Assembly (NCBI GenBank): GCA_018262775.1
Contig: JADFDU010000056.1
Coordinates: 1-64,000, forward strand
Direction: 5' to 3'
From: Rhodocyclaceae bacterium
GTDB lineage: Bacteria; Pseudomonadota; Gammaproteobacteria; Burkholderiales; Rhodocyclaceae
Length of the DNA stretch: 64,000 nt
Within the stretch, counting starts at the first letter, position 1; every line of letters begins with the position of its first letter. The notes beneath the pieces are model-generated. The model saw nothing but the letters and a program-made list of their open reading frames with translations. It was not told the origin of the DNA and ran no database searches. The translations under genes were made by a program, and so were the position numbers. This document shows positions 44,037-53,970 of the stretch, piece after piece.

Positions 44037-44513
44037 ATGCGCACTGTCTGGTTCTTCGGTCTCATCACTGCTGCGCTCTTCGCAGGTATTGCCGTCTATC
44101 TGCTGCCGCTCAAGCCGAGCGTCGTCAGCCTGCAATTCACGTTTAGCGAGTCGGCATTCCTGGCCGTTCTGCATCGCTGGCAAGCCGATGACATCGCCCG
44201 CTTCAAGGCGCACTTCGTCGCCGACTATGCCCTCCTGGTGTGCTACGGCGTTTTCGGCTACACCTTCGCCAGGCGGACCCTTCTTTTCGGCAGCGGTTCG
44301 CACGGGCGCAAGCGATTGCTCTCCTGGCTGCTGCCGCTGGCCGCGCTGATGGATGCCATCGAGAACGCCCTGCATCTTTATCTTATTTCAGCAGCGTCGC
44401 ATGCAACTGCTGCACTGTTTCCGGCGGCCGGCGTTGTCGCGACCTTGAAGTGGCTGCTTCTGGGGGCTTTCGTAACCGCTGCGGTCCTCAGCCTTCGCAC
44501 ACGAACGCGCTGA
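44037..44513 (+). CDS. Predicted four-helix membrane protein of unknown function
   Basis: A 158-residue protein with about four hydrophobic segments (residues about 4-24, 62-80, 92-112 and 128-152). No motif is recognised. The DAIENALHLYL segment suggests a polar membrane interior. It stands alone between rluF and modC, with the next gene on the opposite strand. The upstream 126-bp spacer holds a copy of the recurrent motif. It seems real because the frame is open and its codon use matches its neighbours. Confidence 0.65.
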   Translation: MRTVWFFGLITAALFAGIAVYLLPLKPSVVSLQFTFSESAFLAVLHRWQADDIARFKAHFVADYALLVCYGVFGYTFARRTLLFGSGSHGRKRLLSWLLPLAALMDAIENALHLYLISAASHATAALFPAAGVVATLKWLLLGAFVTAAVLSLRTRTR

Positions 44514-44547
44514 TACGCCGCGCAGTCGGCGAACAGCCCGTATTTGT

Positions 44548-45663
44548 CTAGTCCGCCCGCGTTTCCGCGGGCGGCTCCCACGGCATGAGGTGAATGCTCG
44601 AGGCGAGCAGGGTGACACGCGCCATGGCGCCGGGCGCGATCTCGTTGCGTTCGGCGACATGGGTGGGTACGGAGAAGGCCAGTGGTTCGCCGCCGCCTTC
44701 CGGCAACAGGCGTATCTGCGTGAAGGGACCGAGGCGCAGGCAATCCTGCACGGTGCCGGCGACGGGATTCTCCGCCTCGCCGCGCGAGGGCCGCTCGCGC
44801 CGGTGCAAGAGCACGCCTTCGGGCGGGATCACCCAGGCAACGCGGTCGCCACCGGCGCCTGCGATGCGCGTCACCGCAAGACGGTGGCCGAGCCAGGCCA
44901 ATTTCAGATCGTCCCCTTCGCTGACCAGCGTGCCCTCGAAGAGATTCTGCAGGCCGACCAGGCGCGCGATGGCGGCGTTGTCGGGTTGCGTCAGCACTTG
45001 CTCCGGAGGGCCGCTCTGGAGGGTGTTGCCCTTGTGCAGGATCACCATGCGGTCGGCCAGCATGCGCGCTTCGTCGAGATCGTGCGTCACCAGCAGCATG
45101 GGGATATTGAGGTGGGCGCGTAACCGCGCCAGTTCCTGCTGCAGCTTGCGCCGTGTCACCTGGTCCACTGCCGAGAAGGGTTCGTCGAGCAGCAGCACGG
45201 CGGGATCGCGCGCCAGGGCGCGGGCCACGGCGACGCGCTGCTGCTGGCCGCCGGAGAGCGCGGCGGGCTTGCGTTGCGCCAGGCCGTCGAGATGCACGCG
45301 GGTGAGCAGTTCGTGTGCCCGTGCCGTGCGCTCGGCAAAAGTCAGTCCGCCCAGGGCGGCGGCGACGTTCTCCAGCGCGGTGAGGTGCGGGAAGAGGGCG
45401 TAGTTCTGGAAGACGAAGCCGATGCGGCGCGCCTGCACCGGATGGTTGATGGCGGCGGCGGCATCGAACCAGGTCTCGCCGTTGCAGCGAATGGCGCCGT
45501 CCGCCGCCGTGTGCAGTCCGGCGATGCAGCGCAGCAGCGTCGACTTGCCGCTGCCGGAAGGGCCGACCAGCGCCAGCAGTTCACCCGGCGCGCACTCGAG
45601 CTCCGCGTCGAGCGGGATCGGCGCGCGCTGGCGGAGCGTCACTTCGAGGCCGGGCGCGCTCAT
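44548..45663 (-). CDS. modC: Molybdate ABC transporter ATP-binding protein
   Basis: A 371-residue ATPase with Walker A GPSGSGKST, signature LSGGQQQRVAVARALARDPAVLLLDEPFSAVD, and an extended C-terminal TOBE/Mop-like domain (about residues 290-371) typical of ModC. It powers molybdate import. It is downstream of modB on the minus strand across a 115-bp repeat-like spacer. Molybdate is needed by NapA, whose gene cluster is divergent from modA. Confidence 0.92.
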   Translation of the reverse strand: MSAPGLEVTLRQRAPIPLDAELECAPGELLALVGPSGSGKSTLLRCIAGLHTAADGAIRCNGETWFDAAAAINHPVQARRIGFVFQNYALFPHLTALENVAAALGGLTFAERTARAHELLTRVHLDGLAQRKPAALSGGQQQRVAVARALARDPAVLLLDEPFSAVDQVTRRKLQQELARLRAHLNIPMLLVTHDLDEARMLADRMVILHKGNTLQSGPPEQVLTQPDNAAIARLVGLQNLFEGTLVSEGDDLKLAWLGHRLAVTRIAGAGGDRVAWVIPPEGVLLHRRERPSRGEAENPVAGTVQDCLRLGPFTQIRLLPEGGGEPLAFSVPTHVAERNEIAPGAMARVTLLASSIHLMPWEPPAETRAD

Positions 45664-45778
45664 GCTGCCTCCGCTGGGCCGCCCCGAGGAGGCAGCAAGC
45701 CAACACCCGGAAGCGGCGCCTTGTGCCGCTGAACTTGCGTCACCCCTTTCCGCGGGAAAGGGGGCAGAGGATAGGCCT
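45664..45778. repeat. Repeat-like spacer between modB and modC
   Basis: No gene is seen. It begins with TGCCTCCGCTGGGCCGCCC, which matches copies near 9713 and 54486, and has CCCCTTTCCGCGGGAAAGGGG, a perfect hairpin. It is one of the dispersed non-coding repeats of this window. Confidence 0.55.
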
Positions 45779-46447
45779 TCATTGTTCCCTTTTGCCGATG
45801 CGGTGGGTGAAGAACTGGATCAACACGATCGAAGCAAAGGAGAAGGCCACCAGCACCGCCGACAGCACGCCTGCCGCCTTGTCTTCGAAACCCTGCACGT
45901 GGTCGTAGATGGCGATCGACACCGTGCGTGTTTCATCCGGGATGTTGCCGCCGATCATCAGCACCACGCCGAACTCGCCGAGCGTGTGGGCAAACGTCAG
46001 GACGATGGCGGTGAGCAGCCCCGGCCAGGCCAGCGGCAGCTCGATTTTCAGCAGCGTCTGCCAGCGCGTCAGGCCGCAGCACCAGGCGGCCTCGCGCACT
46101 TCGCGCGGGATGGCTTCGAGGGCGCGCTGCACGGGCTGCACGGCGAAGGGGAGATTGAAAATGAGCGAGGCAGCGAGCAGGCCGTCGAAGGAGAACACCA
46201 GGCTGCGCCCGGTCAATCCGTGGTAGAGCTGGCCGAGGGCGGAGTGCTGGCCGAAGGCGACCAGCAGGTAGAAGCCGAGCACGGTGGGCGGCAGCACCAG
46301 CGGCATGGCGATGAGGCCTTCCGCCACCAGTCGGCGCGAGGTGCGCATCGTCAGCAGCGGCCGTGAGATCAGCACGGCGAGCGGCAGCAGCAGCAGCGTT
46401 GTCGCTGCCGCCAGCTTGAGCGAGAGGATCCAGGCCGACCAGTCCAA
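45779..46447 (-). CDS. modB: Molybdate ABC transporter permease
   Basis: A 222-residue membrane protein with five or six hydrophobic segments and the ABC-permease EAA loop (EAAWCCGLTRWQTLLKIELPLAWPGLL). ModB-type residues include LPLVLPPTVLGFYLL and FAHTLGEFGVVLMIGGN. The start is a TTG at 46447, 5 bp after the modA stop; no ATG fits better without losing the first helix. It is part of modABC. Confidence 0.9.
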   Translation of the reverse strand: MDWSAWILSLKLAAATTLLLLPLAVLISRPLLTMRTSRRLVAEGLIAMPLVLPPTVLGFYLLVAFGQHSALGQLYHGLTGRSLVFSFDGLLAASLIFNLPFAVQPVQRALEAIPREVREAAWCCGLTRWQTLLKIELPLAWPGLLTAIVLTFAHTLGEFGVVLMIGGNIPDETRTVSIAIYDHVQGFEDKAAGVLSAVLVAFSFASIVLIQFFTHRIGKREQ

Positions 46448-46451
46448 TGGC

Positions 46452-47222
46452 TTAGGGTGCAGCGTAGCCGTGCTGCCGCAGCAGTGCCTGTGCCTGCGGC
46501 CCCAGCATGAAGTCGTGGAAGCGGCGCGCCGTGTCGCCGGCGCCCTTGATGAGCACCATGCGCTGCCGCAGCGGCGTGTGCCAGGATTCCGGCACGGTCG
46601 CCCAGGCGCCGCGTGCCTTCATCTCCGGGCCGGCGGCGAGGGCCAGCGGGATGAAGCCGGCCTGCGACTCGCCGGTGGCAAGGAAGCGCGCGGTCTGCCC
46701 GACATTCTCGCCGAGCACGAGCTTGCCCTTGACGGCGTCCCACACGCCGAGATGCCCCAGCACCTCACGCGCCGCCCTGCCGTAGGGTGCCAGCTCCGGA
46801 TTGGCGATGGCAAGGCGCTTCAAGCGGCCATCAGCCGCCGCGGCACTGAGGTCCTTGAGCTTGTTGTCGATGAGGACAGGGGAGCCCCGCGGCACGAAAA
46901 AGGCGAGGCGGCCGACGGCATATACTGCGCCGGCGTTTTCGGCATGACCCTCTTTTGCGAGCGCTTCGGCGAACGCCTCGTCGGCGGACAGGAACAACTG
47001 GAAGGGCGCCCCCTGCGCGATCTGCCGGCGGAAGTTTCCCGAGGCACCGTAGGCGATCTTGACGCTGCGCCCGCTGGCTTGCGTAAAGGCTTCGACGATG
47101 GCCGGCATGGCGGTGCTTATGTTGGCAGCGACGGCGATGTTCGGCACATCCTGTGCGGCAGTGAGCGTCGGCAGGAACAGTGCCAGCGCGGCAAGTGTCC
47201 CGCGCACGGAGTTGGCGTGCAT
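46452..47222 (-). CDS. modA: Molybdate ABC transporter substrate-binding protein
   Basis: A protein of about 256 residues with a Sec signal (GTLAALALFLPTLTAAQ). The ModA body has VAANISTAMPAIVEAF, AYGASGNFRRQIAQGAPFQLFLSAD and LAPYGRAAREVL. It captures molybdate in the periplasm. I start it at ATG 47222 because GGGGA lies 5 nt before it; the track start is 4 residues upstream. It is the first gene of modABC, divergent from napD, with a ModE-like site upstream. Confidence 0.9.
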   Translation of the reverse strand: MHANSVRGTLAALALFLPTLTAAQDVPNIAVAANISTAMPAIVEAFTQASGRSVKIAYGASGNFRRQIAQGAPFQLFLSADEAFAEALAKEGHAENAGAVYAVGRLAFFVPRGSPVLIDNKLKDLSAAAADGRLKRLAIANPELAPYGRAAREVLGHLGVWDAVKGKLVLGENVGQTARFLATGESQAGFIPLALAAGPEMKARGAWATVPESWHTPLRQRMVLIKGAGDTARRFHDFMLGPQAQALLRQHGYAAP

Positions 47223-47242
47223 GGCGATCCCCATTTACGTTT

Positions 47243-47269
47243 TCGATATGTCGTGTCGACTATAACGAC
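47243..47269. promoter_or_regulatory. Possible ModE-type site upstream of modA
   Basis: TTCGATATGTCGTGTCGACT followed by ATAACGA has halves resembling the ModE operator (TATAACGA on the right, TCGATAT on the left). It lies 20-50 bp upstream of modA. ModE represses mod genes when molybdate is ample. The left half is imperfect, so this is tentative. Confidence 0.35.
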
Positions 47270-47427
47270 AGCGTTGCGCAGCGTCTAAATGGTTGATAAA
47301 AACAGTCGGTAAAACTCTATCACGCGTTGCGCCACTTGTTACGTCACAGCGCGCATCAGGACCTATTCGCAGATTCGCATTGCGGGCAGGATGATTTTTT
47401 AGGAGATACGGGAATCTGCTTCATAAA

Positions 47428-47441
47428 TTGACATTTATCAA
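47428..47441. promoter_or_regulatory. FNR/DNR-like box upstream of napD
   Basis: TTGACATTTATCAA fits the FNR-family pattern TTGAY-N4-RTCAA. It lies about 80 bp upstream of the chosen napD start. It would place the nap operon under anaerobic or NO-responsive control. It is the only such box in the 296-bp mod/nap spacer. Confidence 0.65.
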
Positions 47442-47518
47442 TACAATCTGGGCACCGGCAGGAATAGCATGACGCTAATCTCCTATGGCGCGTGAGGATT
47501 CATTTCTCCGCAGGCAAC

Positions 47519-47767
47519 GTGAATATCTCCAGCATCATCGTGCACGCAAAACCGACCGAGCTGATGTCGGTGCGCGGCAAAATCGAGCAGATCCCCGGCG
47601 TGGAGATCCACGCCGCCACGGATGACGGCAAGCTGGTCGTCACCATCGAAAGCGATACCGACGGCGAAACCGCCCATACCTTCGACCGCATCAATGTGAT
47701 GGACGGCGTGCTGTCGGCCGCCATGGTTTTTCATCAATTTGAACCCGATCCTGAGAGGGAGGCCTGA
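47519..47767 (+). CDS. napD: NapD, NapA signal-peptide chaperone
   Basis: An 82-residue protein, [32 protein letters not shown], the ferredoxin-like NapD fold. NapD binds the Tat signal of NapA during maturation. I prefer GTG 47519 because the product then begins at the usual (M)NISS; the track start at 47492 (GTG) adds nine residues. It ends 1 bp before the napA ATG. The order napDAGHB is seen here. Confidence 0.88.
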   Translation: MNISSIIVHAKPTELMSVRGKIEQIPGVEIHAATDDGKLVVTIESDTDGETAHTFDRINVMDGVLSAAMVFHQFEPDPEREA

Positions 47768-47768
47768 A

Positions 47769-50288
47769 ATGGAACTGACGCGTCGTGACTTTATCAAGGC
47801 AAATGCGGCGGCTGCGGCCGCCACGGTGGCGGGCATCACGCTGCCCGTCTCGCAAGTGGCGCTGGCGCAGGGCGCCGACGGCATCCGCTGGGACAAGGGC
47901 GTGTGCCGCTACTGCGGTACCGGCTGCGGCGTGCTGGTCGGCGTCAAGGACGGCCGCATCGTCGCCACCCAGGGTGATCCGGACGCGCCGGTGAACAAAG
48001 GTCTCAACTGCGTCAAGGGCTATTTCCTGTCGAAGATCCAGTACGGCAAGGATCGTCTCACCACGCCGCTGCTGCGCATGAAGGGCGGCAAGTTCGACAA
48101 GAACGGCGAGTTCGCTCCGATCAGCTGGAAGCAGGCCTTCGACATCATGGAAGAGAAGCTCAAGGCCGCGCTGAAAGCCAAGGGACCGACCTCAGTCGGC
48201 ATGTTCGGCTCGGGCCAGTGGACCATCTGGGAAGGCTATGCCGCCGCCAAGCTGATGAAGGCCGGCTTCCGCACCAATAACCTCGACCCGAACGCGCGCC
48301 ACTGCATGGCCTCCGCCGTGACCGGCTTCATGCGCACCTTTGGCATCGACGAGCCGATGGGTTGCTACGACGACCTCGAGCATGCCGATGCCTTCGTGCT
48401 GTGGGGCTCCAACATGGCCGAGATGCACCCGATTCTCTGGTCGCGCCTGACGAACCGCCGCCTGTCCGCCAAACACGTCAAGCTGCATGTGTTGTCCACC
48501 TTCACGCACCGCTCCTGCGAGTTGGCCGACGCCGAACTGATCTTCAAGCCGCAATCTGACCTGGCGATCCTCAACTACATCTGCAATTACATTGTTCAGA
48601 ACAATGCGGTGAACCAGGACTTCGTCAAGGCGCATGTCAATTTCGCCAAGGGCGTCACCGACATCGGCTACGGCCTGCGGCCGAACCATCCGCTCGAGCA
48701 GGTCGCCAACAACAACGGCTATCCCGGCGCCGACGGCAAGCCGAAGGGCGACCCGAACAAGACGAGCCCGATCACCTTCGACGAGTTCAAGGCCTTCGTC
48801 GCCGAGTACACCCTCGACAAGGCGCACGAGATTTCCGGTGTGCCCAAGGACAAGCTCGAGGCACTGGCCAAGCTCTACGCCGACCCGAAGACCAAGGTCA
48901 CCTCCTACTGGACCATGGGCTTCAACCAGCACACCCGTGGCACCTGGGTGAACAACATGATCTACAACGTGCACCTGCTGGTGGGCAAGATCTCCGAGCC
49001 GGGCAACGGCCCGTTCTCGCTGACCGGCCAGCCTTCGGCCTGCGGCACAGCGCGCGAGGTCGGCACCTTCGCCCATCGTCTGCCGGCGGACATGGTGGTG
49101 ATGAATCCGAAGCACCGGGAGACCTGCGAGAAGGCCTGGAAGATTCCGGCCGGCACGATCCCCGACAAGCCCGGCTTCCATGCCGTGCTGCAAAGCCGCA
49201 TGCTGAAGGACGGCAAGCTGAATTTCTACTGGACGTCGACCACCAACAACATGCAGGCGGGGCCGAACATCAACGGTGAAACCTATCCGGGCTTCCGCAA
49301 CCCGGAGAACTTCATCGTCGTCTCGGACGCCTATCCGACCGTGTCGGCGCTGGCCGCAGACCTGATCCTGCCCACCGCCATGTGGATGGAGAAGGAAGGC
49401 GCCTATGGCAATGCCGAACGGCGCGGCCAGTTCTGGCGCCAGCAGGTGAAGGCGCCGGGCGAGGCCAAGAGCGACCTCTGGCAGTACGTCGAATTTTCCA
49501 AGCGCTTCAAGGTGGAAGAGGTGTGGCCGGCCGAACTCATCGAGAAGATGCCCGAGCACAAGGGCAAGACCCTGTACGACGTGCTCTATGCCAACGGCGA
49601 AGTGAACAAGTTCCCCATGGGCGAACTGCAGCAGGGATTCGACAACGACGAATCGAAACAATTTGGCTTCTATGTGCAGAAGGGCCTGTTCGAGGAGTAC
49701 GCGCAGTTCGGTCGCGGCCATGCGCACGACCTGGCGCCTTTCGACACTTATCACAAGGTGCGCGGCATGCGCTGGCCAGTGGTGGACGGCAAGGAAACCC
49801 TGTGGCGCTTCCGCGAAGGCTACGACCCCTACGTGAAGAAGGGCGAGGGCGTGAAGTTCTACGGCAAGCCCGACGGCAAGGCGGTGATCTTCGCATTGCC
49901 CTACCAGCCAGCCGCGGAGCCGCCGGACAGCGAGTACGATTTGTGGCTGTGTACCGGCCGCGTGCTGGAACACTGGCACACCGGTACCATGACGCGCCGC
50001 GTGCCCGAGCTGTACAGGGCTTTCCCGGATGCCGTGGTGTTCATGCACCCGAACGACGCGAAGAAGCGCGACCTCAAGCGCGGCGATGTCGTCAAGGCCA
50101 TCACGCGCCGCGGCGAGATCCAGCTGCGCGTCGACACCAAGGGCCGCAACAAGATGCCGGAAGGACTGGTGTTCATCCCCTTCTTCGACGAGAGCCGCCT
50201 GGTGAACAAGCTGACGCTGGACGCCACCTGTCCGATCTCGAAAGAGACCGACTTCAAGAAGTGCGCCGTCAAGATCGTCAAGGCCTGA
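47769..50288 (+). CDS. napA: Periplasmic nitrate reductase catalytic subunit
   Basis: An 839-residue molybdoenzyme. It has a twin-arginine signal ([20 protein letters not shown]), a [4Fe-4S] site with CRYCGTGC and C81 (CVKGYF), and the Mo-ligand Cys179 ([10 protein letters not shown]). It reduces nitrate to nitrite in the periplasm. The start is ATG 47769; the track TTG start lies in napD. Full length and motifs are intact. It needs molybdate, supplied by the divergent modABC. Confidence 0.97.
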   Translation: MELTRRDFIKANAAAAAATVAGITLPVSQVALAQGADGIRWDKGVCRYCGTGCGVLVGVKDGRIVATQGDPDAPVNKGLNCVKGYFLSKIQYGKDRLTTPLLRMKGGKFDKNGEFAPISWKQAFDIMEEKLKAALKAKGPTSVGMFGSGQWTIWEGYAAAKLMKAGFRTNNLDPNARHCMASAVTGFMRTFGIDEPMGCYDDLEHADAFVLWGSNMAEMHPILWSRLTNRRLSAKHVKLHVLSTFTHRSCELADAELIFKPQSDLAILNYICNYIVQNNAVNQDFVKAHVNFAKGVTDIGYGLRPNHPLEQVANNNGYPGADGKPKGDPNKTSPITFDEFKAFVAEYTLDKAHEISGVPKDKLEALAKLYADPKTKVTSYWTMGFNQHTRGTWVNNMIYNVHLLVGKISEPGNGPFSLTGQPSACGTAREVGTFAHRLPADMVVMNPKHRETCEKAWKIPAGTIPDKPGFHAVLQSRMLKDGKLNFYWTSTTNNMQAGPNINGETYPGFRNPENFIVVSDAYPTVSALAADLILPTAMWMEKEGAYGNAERRGQFWRQQVKAPGEAKSDLWQYVEFSKRFKVEEVWPAELIEKMPEHKGKTLYDVLYANGEVNKFPMGELQQGFDNDESKQFGFYVQKGLFEEYAQFGRGHAHDLAPFDTYHKVRGMRWPVVDGKETLWRFREGYDPYVKKGEGVKFYGKPDGKAVIFALPYQPAAEPPDSEYDLWLCTGRVLEHWHTGTMTRRVPELYRAFPDAVVFMHPNDAKKRDLKRGDVVKAITRRGEIQLRVDTKGRNKMPEGLVFIPFFDESRLVNKLTLDATCPISKETDFKKCAVKIVKA

Positions 50289-50373
50289 TCGGATAAGGCA
50301 TCAGGGAGCGCACGGGCGGGTGCCATAGTGATCTGCACTCGGGCCACCCGCCCGCAAGCGTAAGCCGCTCATC

Positions 50374-51243
50374 ATGACGGAAGCCGACAAGCCGAAAAAG
50401 GCATCTGCCGTTGCGCAAGCGCGGCGGCAGTTCCTACTCGACTCAGCGCGCATGGCCTGCGGCGTTGGTCTGCTCGGCATCGGCATCGGCCTGTATGCGA
50501 AGCAGGCGAAGGCGTTACCGCCGCTGGCATTGCGGCCGCCCGGCGCGAGCGCCGAGAAAGATTTCCTCGGCGCCTGCGTGCGCTGCGGCCTGTGCGTGCG
50601 CGATTGTCCCTACGACATCCTCAGTCTGGCCAAACCTGAGGAACCGGTGGCGACCGGCACGCCCTATTTTGTCGCGCGGCAACTGCCCTGCGAGATGTGC
50701 GATGACATTCCCTGCGTCAAGGCCTGCCCGACCGGCGCGCTCGATCACAAGCTTACCGACATCAACAAGGCGAAGATGGGCCTGGCGGTGCTGGTGGATC
50801 ACGAGAACTGCCTCAACTACCTCGGCCTGCGTTGCGACATCTGCCATCGCGTCTGCCCCGTCATCGACAAGGCCATCACGCTGGAGCAGCAACTCAATCC
50901 GCGCACCGGCAAACATGCCCTCTTCATTCCCGTAGTGCATGCCGACGCCTGTACGGGCTGTGGCAAGTGCGAGAAGGCCTGCCCCCTGCCGGTGGCGGCC
51001 ATCAAGGTTTACCCGACCGAGCTCGCCCGCGGCGAGCCGGGCAAGCACTATCGGCTCGGCTGGGTGGAGAAGGAAAAGGCCGGCGGCAGCCTGGTGGCGC
51101 CCGATCTGGAGCATCGCTACAACCTGCCGGAGGGCCTGCGCTACGAGTCGGGCCGCGGTTTTGTGCCCGGCAGCGATGCTGCGCCTGCCGTACCCGGCAC
51201 GCAACCGGCCGCACCCACGGCTTTGCAAGGAGGCAAGCTGTGA
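50374..51243 (+). CDS. napG: NapG, periplasmic ferredoxin-type electron-transfer protein
   Basis: A 289-residue protein with an RR-containing signal ([24 protein letters not shown]). It has four iron-sulfur Cys clusters: [47 protein letters not shown]. NapG with NapH moves electrons from quinol toward NapB/NapA. The stop overlaps napH (GTGA). The C-terminal Ala/Pro tail is low-complexity. Confidence 0.95.
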   Translation: MTEADKPKKASAVAQARRQFLLDSARMACGVGLLGIGIGLYAKQAKALPPLALRPPGASAEKDFLGACVRCGLCVRDCPYDILSLAKPEEPVATGTPYFVARQLPCEMCDDIPCVKACPTGALDHKLTDINKAKMGLAVLVDHENCLNYLGLRCDICHRVCPVIDKAITLEQQLNPRTGKHALFIPVVHADACTGCGKCEKACPLPVAAIKVYPTELARGEPGKHYRLGWVEKEKAGGSLVAPDLEHRYNLPEGLRYESGRGFVPGSDAAPAVPGTQPAAPTALQGGKL

Positions 51244-52133
51244 GTATCGGCGCTGAAGCCGTGGCGGCCAAGGGCTGGCTGGGTGCGCACAAGTGGCTGC
51301 TGGCGCGGCGCGTCTCGCAGTTCGGCATCCTCACGCTGTTCCTGCTCGGGCCGCTGGCGGGCATCTGGATCGTCAAGGGCAACCTGACCTTCAGCTACAC
51401 GCTGGATGTCCTGCCGCTGACCGATCCCTACATCCTGTTGCAGTCGCTGCTGACGCGGCATTTGCCGGAAATGAAGGCGTTCGTCGGCGCGGCCATCGTT
51501 CTGGCGTTCTACCTGCTGGTAGGCGGGCGCGTATTCTGTTCCTGGGTCTGCCCGGTGAACCTGGTCACCGACGCGGCTTCGTGGCTGCGCGAACGCATCG
51601 GCATCAAGGGCGGCGCGCATGTCTCGCGCGCGACGCGCTACTGGATCCTCGCCATGACGCTGGTGCTGGCGCTGGCGACCGGCACGCTGGCATGGGAACT
51701 GGTCAATCCCGTGTCGATGTTCCATCGCGGCGTAATCTTCGGCATCGGCGCCGCCTGGGCGGTGATTCTGGCGGTGTTCCTCTTCGACTTGTTCGTCATG
51801 AAAGATGGTTGGTGCGGCCATTTGTGCCCGGCGGGCGCCTTTTACAGCCTGCTCGGGAAAGTCAGCCTGGTGAGGACGGCGGCGGTCAAGCGCGCCGCCT
51901 GCAACGACTGCATGGACTGTTTCGCCGTCTGCCCCGAGCCGCAGGTGATCCGTCCGGCGCTGAAGGGCATCGATGGGGCGGGGCCGGTGATCCTGGCGGC
52001 CAATTGCACCAACTGCGGCCGCTGCATCGACGTCTGTTCGAAGGACGTGTTCGCCTTCGGCACGCGCTTCGGCAACAAAGCAGAGAACATCTCGTCACAG
52101 GCGCAGAACATGGCGCCGGCGACATGCAAGTAG
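51240..52133 (+). CDS. napH: NapH, membrane quinol dehydrogenase component
   Basis: A 297-residue protein with four hydrophobic segments and two ferredoxin-like clusters ([24 protein letters not shown]), plus the CXXXCP motifs FCSWVCPVN and GHLCPAGAF. Start GTG 51240 overlaps the napG stop. With NapG it can replace NapC, which is absent here, as the quinol-oxidising entry to NapB. Confidence 0.94.
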   Translation: MSIGAEAVAAKGWLGAHKWLLARRVSQFGILTLFLLGPLAGIWIVKGNLTFSYTLDVLPLTDPYILLQSLLTRHLPEMKAFVGAAIVLAFYLLVGGRVFCSWVCPVNLVTDAASWLRERIGIKGGAHVSRATRYWILAMTLVLALATGTLAWELVNPVSMFHRGVIFGIGAAWAVILAVFLFDLFVMKDGWCGHLCPAGAFYSLLGKVSLVRTAAVKRAACNDCMDCFAVCPEPQVIRPALKGIDGAGPVILAANCTNCGRCIDVCSKDVFAFGTRFGNKAENISSQAQNMAPATCK

Positions 52134-52174
52134 CAGGGTGAGTTTTTTAACTTTTGACGTGAAGGGAGACGATC

Positions 52175-52636
52175 ATGAAAAGGTCCGTCACGATAGTGTT
52201 GGCAGCGGCATTTGCCGCGATATCCGGGTGGAGCATCGCCCAGCAGATGGCTGACGTGCAATCGCTGCGCGGTGCGGACACCGCTGCCGCCGACCAGGCA
52301 CCCGTCGCGAAAGCGTATGTCGGCAAGAAACCCGGCTTGCAGCAGCCGATAGCACGAACCTTCAAGGAGCAGCCGCCGCTGGTGCCGCATGCCGTCGATA
52401 ATTTCGACGAGATCACCATCACCGACAACCAGTGCATGGATTGTCACAGCCCGGAGAAGTACCGCGAGAAGAAGGCGCCGAAGCTGGGCGACAGCCACCT
52501 CGCCTCCAGCGGCGACGGCACGAAGAAAACGCTGACCCTGGACCGCTACCAGTGCAACACCTGCCACGTGCCGCAGGTGGACGCCAAGCCGCTGGTGGGA
52601 CAGAATTTCGTCGGTAATATCCCGCCGAAGCAGTAA
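52175..52636 (+). CDS. napB: NapB, di-haem cytochrome c subunit of nitrate reductase
   Basis: A 153-residue protein with a signal peptide (IVLAAAFAAISGWSIAQ) and two haem sites, CMDCH and CNTCH. The family block HAVDNFDEITITDNQCMDCH precedes the first. It passes electrons to NapA. The RBS GAAGGGAGACG is just upstream. It ends the nap operon before a strong terminator. Confidence 0.95.
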   Translation: MKRSVTIVLAAAFAAISGWSIAQQMADVQSLRGADTAAADQAPVAKAYVGKKPGLQQPIARTFKEQPPLVPHAVDNFDEITITDNQCMDCHSPEKYREKKAPKLGDSHLASSGDGTKKTLTLDRYQCNTCHVPQVDAKPLVGQNFVGNIPPKQ

Positions 52637-52660
52637 GCACCCACCTTCGCGTCAGGTTTG

Positions 52661-52693
52661 GGCCGCAACCGGCAACGCCGGTTGCGGCCTTTT
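52661..52693 (+). terminator. Rho-independent terminator after napB
   Basis: GGCCGCAACCGGC-AAC-GCCGGTTGCGGCC forms a perfect 13-bp stem with a 3-nt loop, followed by TTTT. It ends the nap operon. The convergent DUF1330 gene lies 20 bp beyond, and the hairpin may work for it too, though its T-run is weaker on that strand. Confidence 0.85.
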
Positions 52694-52714
52694 CGCGTTG
52701 GTTTCCAACGTGCG

Positions 52715-52999
52715 CTACGCCTCGTAACCGATCAGCACCACATCCGCCGCCTGCTCGCGCAGGGGGATCAAGGCCTGGTAGGCCGGCGAGGCGAACCAGG
52801 CACGAGCGCTGTCTGCATCTGCAAAACGCAGCACCACCGTATCCGTGTGGGGGTGCTCTCCGCTGAATACGGCCATGCGCTTGCCGCGGAAGACGAGCTC
52901 GGCATTCCAGGGGGCCAGCGTAGCCGGCACCTGGCTGCGATAGGCCGCCCATTTCTCGGGATCCTTGATGCTGATGTGGCCGATGACGTAGGCCGCCAT
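52715..52999 (-). CDS. DUF1330 family protein
   Basis: A 94-residue soluble protein, MAAYVIGHISIKDPEKWAAYRSQV..., a ferredoxin-like DUF1330 domain. The role is unknown. I start it at ATG 52999, close to the stop of the prenyltransferase gene (10 bp gap); the track start is inside that gene. It is the last gene of the nos-linked minus-strand run. Confidence 0.8.
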   Translation of the reverse strand: MAAYVIGHISIKDPEKWAAYRSQVPATLAPWNAELVFRGKRMAVFSGEHPHTDTVVLRFADADSARAWFASPAYQALIPLREQAADVVLIGYEA

Positions 53000-53009
53000 G
53001 GGACTTGCC

Positions 53010-53966
53010 TTAATGAAGACCGAAGAGCCGTGCCGCGACCAGCCCGGCGGCAAGCAGGATGCCGTGCAGCATGGCGGCGCCGATGGTAGCGCGGATCGCC
53101 GGCACCAGCGCTGCGGGCCGGCAGGCATGGGCCAGCAATTGCCTTGATGCGGCAAGCGCCGGCAGGAGGGCGGCGACAGCGATCAGCGTCGTCCACGGCA
53201 AAGCGCCCAGTAACACCGCACCGATCAACCAGCCGTAGGCCACGCCCGTGACGATGAGGCAGCCCCAGCGTGCGCGCTGCGGGCCGAGGCGCACCACCCA
53301 GTTGCGCTTGCCGGCGGCAGCATCGGCGCGATAGTCGGGGAACTGGTTGATGAAGAGCACGTTGGCGACATGCAGGGCATAGGGCAGGCCGGCGATGAAG
53401 GGCGTGGCGGAAAAGGCGCCGCGTTGCACGTAGTCGGCACCGACGACGGCGATCAGCCAGCCACAGGCCACCGCCGCCTCTCCCAGGCCACGGCTCATGA
53501 ACTTCAGCGGCGGCGCCGAGTAGGCCCAGCCGACGAAGAGGCCCGCCAGGCCGATGAGGATCAGGCCGTCGGCGGAACTCCAGGCCAGCCACAGGCCGGC
53601 GGGGACGACCGAGGCGAGCAGCGCGTAGCCGAAGACGCCGGCGGCACGCTGGCCGAGCACGCCGTTCTGGATGAAGCGGCTGCCGCCGGTGAAGGGGAAC
53701 AGGCGCTCGCTGTTGGCGGCGTCGCTGCCGTTGAGGGCATCGTAGTAGTCGTTGAGCACGTTGATGCCGGCATGGGCGACCAGCGCGAAGAACACCGTGA
53801 AGAAGGCGGCCAGTGGGCGCAGCACGGTGCCGTCGGCAGCGGCGGTCGCCAGGCCGATGAGGCAGGCGGCGAAGGTGACGCTGAGAAAGGGCGGGCGCGT
53901 CGCCGCGAAATAGCGCAGGAAGGGATTGGGGAAGGCGGCGAGCGTCGGCTCCATCGGCGGCGGCAT
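53010..53966 (-). CDS. MenA/UbiA-type prenyltransferase at the end of the nos cluster
   Basis: A 318-residue membrane protein with about eight hydrophobic segments. It has the UbiA-superfamily first motif NDYYDALNGSD (Asp-rich, residues 72-82) and second motif NQFPDYRADAAAGKRN. It most resembles 1,4-dihydroxy-2-naphthoate prenyltransferase (MenA), which would make menaquinone. Being next to nosY-tlpA fits quinol use by NosGH. A ubiquinone or other prenylation role is possible. Start at M1 or the second ATG at residue 5 are both reasonable. Confidence 0.75.
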   Translation of the reverse strand: MPPPMEPTLAAFPNPFLRYFAATRPPFLSVTFAACLIGLATAAADGTVLRPLAAFFTVFFALVAHAGINVLNDYYDALNGSDAANSERLFPFTGGSRFIQNGVLGQRAAGVFGYALLASVVPAGLWLAWSSADGLILIGLAGLFVGWAYSAPPLKFMSRGLGEAAVACGWLIAVVGADYVQRGAFSATPFIAGLPYALHVANVLFINQFPDYRADAAAGKRNWVVRLGPQRARWGCLIVTGVAYGWLIGAVLLGALPWTTLIAVAALLPALAASRQLLAHACRPAALVPAIRATIGAAMLHGILLAAGLVAARLFGLH

Positions 53967-53970
53967 GGAT

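Noticed and set aside
48192-50048. 618-residue minus-strand ORF opposite napA
   Set aside because: It lies wholly antisense to napA, shows no family motif and is a GC-driven shadow frame.
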